Part shown: positions 5,701 to 8,100 of the stretch, piece by piece
Layout of the letters: each line of letters begins with the position of its first letter
Numbering within the stretch: the first letter of the stretch is position 1
From: Lachnospiraceae bacterium
GTDB lineage: Bacteria > Bacillota > Clostridia > Lachnospirales > Anaerotignaceae
Direction: 5' to 3'
Length of the DNA: 8,100 bases
Assembly (NCBI GenBank): GCA_028695945.1
Contig: JAQVIB010000086.1
Coordinates: 1 to 8,100 of the forward strand
Translations under genes and position numbers: made by a program
Notes under the pieces: generated by a model
What the model was told of the DNA's origin: nothing
The model's input: the letters and a program-made list of their open reading frames with translations, nothing else
Database searches by the model: none

Positions 5701-7917
5701 AATAGCTCACTTAGCATAAATGAAATTATGAAGCTTTTTAAAACTGAATATGGTGACCCACATAGTATTATGGGCATGCATGAATCGGTTATTGAAAATA
5801 AAAAATGTGTTATTGTAAGGCAACTTATTCCCAATGCAGTTAGTATTAGCGTTGTAGATAAAAAAAGCGGCAAAAAATATAGTCTTGAGAAGTTGCATGA
5901 TGATGGGTTTTTTGAGGGCATTATTCCGCGTAGAACCAAATATTTTGCATATACTCTTGAGGTGGATTTTGGAAGTGGAAACGTATGGAAAACTGACGAC
6001 CAATATACTTTTGAACCCACTATAACTGAGTATGATAGGTATCTTTTTGGTGCGGGTAACCACTATCGTATATATGAAAAACTTGGTGCACACCCTAAAG
6101 AGATTAATGGTACAGAAGGAGTTGCTTTTGCAGTTTGGGCACCCAATGCAAAAAGTGTAAGCGTTGTTGGCAACTTTAACTGTTGGGATGGCAGACGCAA
6201 TATGATGCGTTTACTTGGTGAAAGTGGAATTTGGGAACTTTTTATTCCTGGAATAAAAGAGTTTGACATTTATAAATACCAAGTTAAGGCACAAGACGGA
6301 AATATTGTAAATAAAGCAGACCCATACGGCAATTTTACTGAGCTAAGGCCTGCAACTGCCTCTGTTGTTTATAATATTAATGGGTATAAATGGAAAGACA
6401 AGAAATGGATAAAACAGCGTGAAACCACTGACAGATATAACGTTCCAATGAATATATACGAGGTGCATTTGGGCAGTTGGATGCGTGTGCCAGAAGAAGA
6501 AAATCGTTTTATTACCTATAAAGAAGCGGCAGATAGACTGGTTAAGTATGTTAAGAAAATGGGATATACCCATGTGGAATTTATGCCACTTACAGAGTTT
6601 CCTTTTGATGGAAGCTGGGGATACCAAGTTACAGGTTACTATGCACCTACAAGTCGTTTCGGAACACCAAAGGAGCTTATGGAGATGATAGATGCTTTTC
6701 ATCAAAATAACATAGGTGTAATTATGGACTTGGTACCCGCACATTTTCCACGTGATGAACATGGACTTGCACGCTTTGACGGAACGGCTCTTTATGAACA
6801 TGCAGACCCACGCCGTGGTGAGCATCTGGAGTGGGGCACATATATTTACAACTATGGACGTAATGAGGTTAAGAATTTTCTTATAGCTAATGCACTTTTT
6901 TGGATAAATGAGTATCATATAGATGGTTTGCGAGTTGATGCTGTAAGCAGTATGCTTTATTTGGATTTTTGCCGTGCAGATGGAGAGTGGCTTCCTAACG
7001 AATATGGTGGGCGTGAAAACCTTGAGGCAGTGGAATTTATTAAGCACATGAACTCAGTTATCAGCGAAAGCTGTAAAGGTGTTATGATGATTGCGGAAGA
7101 ATCCACAAGCTGGGAAGGTGTTACACGTAGTGCTAATGACAATGGTCTTGGTTTCGGTTTAAAGTGGAATATGGGCTGGATGAATGACTTTTTAAGCTAC
7201 ATTAAAAAAGATACCGTTCACCGAAAATACCACCATAACTACATTACCTTCAGCATTATGTATAACTACAGCGAAAACTACGTTTTGGTGTTAAGCCACG
7301 ATGAAGTTGTGCATATGAAAGGTTCTATGATGTATAAAGTGCCAGGTGATATGTGGCAAAAGGTTGCAAACCTTAAAACAGCATACGGATTTATGTATGG
7401 TCATCCAGGGAAAAAACTTATGTTTATGGGAAACGAAATAGGTCAGTTTTCAGAGTGGAGCGAAGCACGAAGTTTGGACTGGCATTTACTGAACTTTTAT
7501 GATTATAAAAATCTTCACACCTATATTAAAGATTTGAATCATTTTTATTTAAGCGAGCCTGCATTGTGGGAAATGGATTTTGACCCACAAGGTTTTGAAT
7601 GGATAGAATGTGATGATAAAGACAGAAGTGTTGTTTCTTTTACAAGGCGAGGGAAAAAACGTGAGCAGCAGTTGGCGGTTATATGCAACTTTACCCAAAC
7701 ACCTTATGAAGGCTTCATAATGGGCGTTCCTGAAGAGGTTGACTACCAAGAGGTATTTAATAGCGATGAGGTTAAATATGGCGGCACAGGGCGAATTAAT
7801 GGCAAATTACTGCAAAATAGGCACTTGCCATGCAACCGATGCCAAAATAGTATTGAAATAACTGTTCCTCCTTTAAGCTTTTTGGCATTTAAGCCTATTT
7901 TTAATAAAAATATTTAA
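5695..7917 (+). CDS. glgB: 1,4-alpha-glucan branching enzyme (GH13)
   Basis: GlgB cuts alpha-1,4-glucan chains and rejoins them as alpha-1,6 branches, building glycogen in the cytoplasm. The 740-residue protein has the long architecture of E. coli GlgB. An N1 domain spans about 15-110 (DPHSIMGMH at 21-29), a CBM48 domain about 130-230 (FAVWAPNAKSVSVVGNFNCW at 145-164), and the GH13 barrel about 250-630. A C-terminal beta domain ends at PPLSFLAFKP. All catalytic residues are present: nucleophile Asp415 in GLRVDAVSSMLY, acid/base Glu468 in MIAEES, and transition-state Asp536 in LSHDEVVH, spaced as in the E. coli enzyme (a constant offset of ten). VPAHFPRDEHGL and MGNEIGQF are further family motifs. 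Translation starts at TTG. The gene lies 33 nt behind metY with no terminator between, so the two are probably co-transcribed; no other glycogen gene is in the window, which is unusual for glgB. Confidence 0.97.
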   Translation: MLNSSLSINEIMKLFKTEYGDPHSIMGMHESVIENKKCVIVRQLIPNAVSISVVDKKSGKKYSLEKLHDDGFFEGIIPRRTKYFAYTLEVDFGSGNVWKTDDQYTFEPTITEYDRYLFGAGNHYRIYEKLGAHPKEINGTEGVAFAVWAPNAKSVSVVGNFNCWDGRRNMMRLLGESGIWELFIPGIKEFDIYKYQVKAQDGNIVNKADPYGNFTELRPATASVVYNINGYKWKDKKWIKQRETTDRYNVPMNIYEVHLGSWMRVPEEENRFITYKEAADRLVKYVKKMGYTHVEFMPLTEFPFDGSWGYQVTGYYAPTSRFGTPKELMEMIDAFHQNNIGVIMDLVPAHFPRDEHGLARFDGTALYEHADPRRGEHLEWGTYIYNYGRNEVKNFLIANALFWINEYHIDGLRVDAVSSMLYLDFCRADGEWLPNEYGGRENLEAVEFIKHMNSVISESCKGVMMIAEESTSWEGVTRSANDNGLGFGLKWNMGWMNDFLSYIKKDTVHRKYHHNYITFSIMYNYSENYVLVLSHDEVVHMKGSMMYKVPGDMWQKVANLKTAYGFMYGHPGKKLMFMGNEIGQFSEWSEARSLDWHLLNFYDYKNLHTYIKDLNHFYLSEPALWEMDFDPQGFEWIECDDKDRSVVSFTRRGKKREQQLAVICNFTQTPYEGFIMGVPEEVDYQEVFNSDEVKYGGTGRINGKLLQNRHLPCNRCQNSIEITVPPLSFLAFKPIFNKNI

Positions 7918-7959
7918 AACATAAATTATGTACAAATAAACTGTAAATAAATCTTCAAA

Positions 7960-7973
7960 TGTAGTTGACTACA
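7960..7973. promoter_or_regulatory. Inverted repeat over the -35 box of the rpsU promoter
   Basis: TGTAGT-TG-ACTACA is a perfect 6-bp inverted repeat with a two-base centre. It overlaps the TTGACT -35 box at 7965-7970, where a repressor dimer would block polymerase. It has the size of a LacI-type operator and resembles a cre site only imperfectly. Similar repeats arise by chance in AT-rich DNA of this length, so the position is the main argument. Confidence 0.3.
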
Positions 7974-7993
7974 GATTGAATATTGTGTATAAT
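7965..7993 (+). promoter_or_regulatory. Strong housekeeping promoter upstream of rpsU
   Basis: TTGACT (7965-7970) and TATAAT (7988-7993) are exactly 17 bp apart. Eleven of twelve positions match the primary-sigma consensus, the best promoter in the window. Transcription should begin near 8000, giving a leader of about 70 nt. It indicates that the downstream gene is transcribed separately from metY-glgB, although no terminator is visible after glgB. Confidence 0.85.
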
Positions 7994-8028
7994 TCAATAG
8001 TATGTGGCATGGGCTCTTTTAGGTAAAC

Positions 8029-8041
8029 CCTTGCAACAAGG
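8029..8041 (+). promoter_or_regulatory. Small hairpin in the rpsU leader
   Basis: CCTTG-CAA-CAAGG is a perfect 5-bp stem with a three-base loop, about 30 nt before the start codon and before the GGAGG at 8059-8063. The adjacent CCC (8028-8030) could instead pair with GGG at 8011-8013, allowing two alternative folds. No known ribosomal-protein leader motif is recognised with certainty. Confidence 0.3.
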
Positions 8042-8070
8042 ATATTAAACAACCGAGGGGAGGGAAATTC

Positions 8071-8100
8071 ATGTCAGAGGTAAAAATTAAAGAGAATGAA
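8071..8100 (+). CDS. rpsU: Probable 30S ribosomal protein S21, first ten codons only
   Basis: The reading frame starts at ATG 8071 and runs off the right edge, giving MSEVKIKENE. This matches the usual Firmicutes start of ribosomal protein S21 (MSE-x-[KR]-[VI]-[KR]-ENE), a small basic protein of the 30S subunit involved in initiation. A strong GGAGG (8059-8063) lies 7 nt before the ATG, and a near-consensus promoter precedes the leader, fitting a highly expressed ribosomal gene. Only ten residues are available, so the call rests on a short but characteristic N-terminus. Confidence 0.72.
   Translation, partial: MSEVKIKENE

Noticed and set aside
6343..7047. Long minus-strand open frame opposite glgB
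   Set aside because: It lies wholly inside glgB, whose catalytic motifs cover this stretch, and its translation is Cys/Ile-rich with no recognisable domain or ribosome site.
7960..7974. Possible CcpA cre site upstream of rpsU
   Set aside because: The central CG and other key positions do not match the cre consensus; it is reported only as an unassigned inverted repeat.
8002..8022. Tiny leader frame MWHGLF in front of rpsU
   Set aside because: It begins within a few bases of the predicted transcription start and has no ribosome site, so translation is unlikely.

Overview
The window looks like chromosomal DNA from a low-GC Firmicute of the class Clostridia. It is AT-rich, its ribosome-binding sites are strong GGAGG types, and its genes resemble clostridial families: a Csp-type subtilisin-like protease, an M3 oligoendopeptidase F, a MetY-type sulfhydrylase, a long two-N-domain GlgB and an S21 start. 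No mobile element, rRNA, tRNA or CRISPR array is visible. Most of the window is ordinary housekeeping and accessory metabolism. The least ordinary parts are the 5' region of the ammonium transporter and the start of the protease gene.

Layout: (1) 1-379, minus: N-terminal 126 codons of an Amt ammonium transporter, running off the left edge. (2) 380-725: intergenic. The amt-proximal half holds a candidate extended -10 promoter, a GlnR/TnrA-like box, a strong hairpin followed by a T-tract (candidate attenuator), an overlapping alternative hairpin with an ANTAR-type hexaloop, and a 12-bp palindrome. The rest is AT-rich without clear signals. (3) 726-2423, plus: subtilisin-family protease with an intact catalytic triad. 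The first ATG is at 834, but the frame and a good Shine-Dalgarno site lie further upstream with no ATG/GTG/TTG start. (4) 2428-2457: hairpin terminator shared by convergent genes. (5) 2478-4235, minus: oligoendopeptidase F (M3 zinc peptidase). (6) 4236-4380: divergent promoter region. (7) 4381-5661, plus: O-acetylhomoserine sulfhydrylase (MetY). (8) 5695-7917, plus: glycogen branching enzyme GlgB, 33 nt behind metY and probably co-transcribed. (9) 7918-8070: intergenic, with a near-consensus housekeeping promoter, an inverted repeat over its -35 box and a short leader. (10) 8071-8100, plus: first ten codons of what looks like rpsU.

The genes do not form one pathway. Amt takes up ammonium, MetY makes homocysteine (methionine/sulfur assimilation), PepF degrades oligopeptides, GlgB branches glycogen, and the protease is probably a sporulation/germination-type or intracellular subtilase. 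The amt region supports nitrogen-dependent control, either by a GlnR-like repressor or by RNA antitermination. I found no clearly new system. The best leads are the amt leader and the non-AUG start of the protease.
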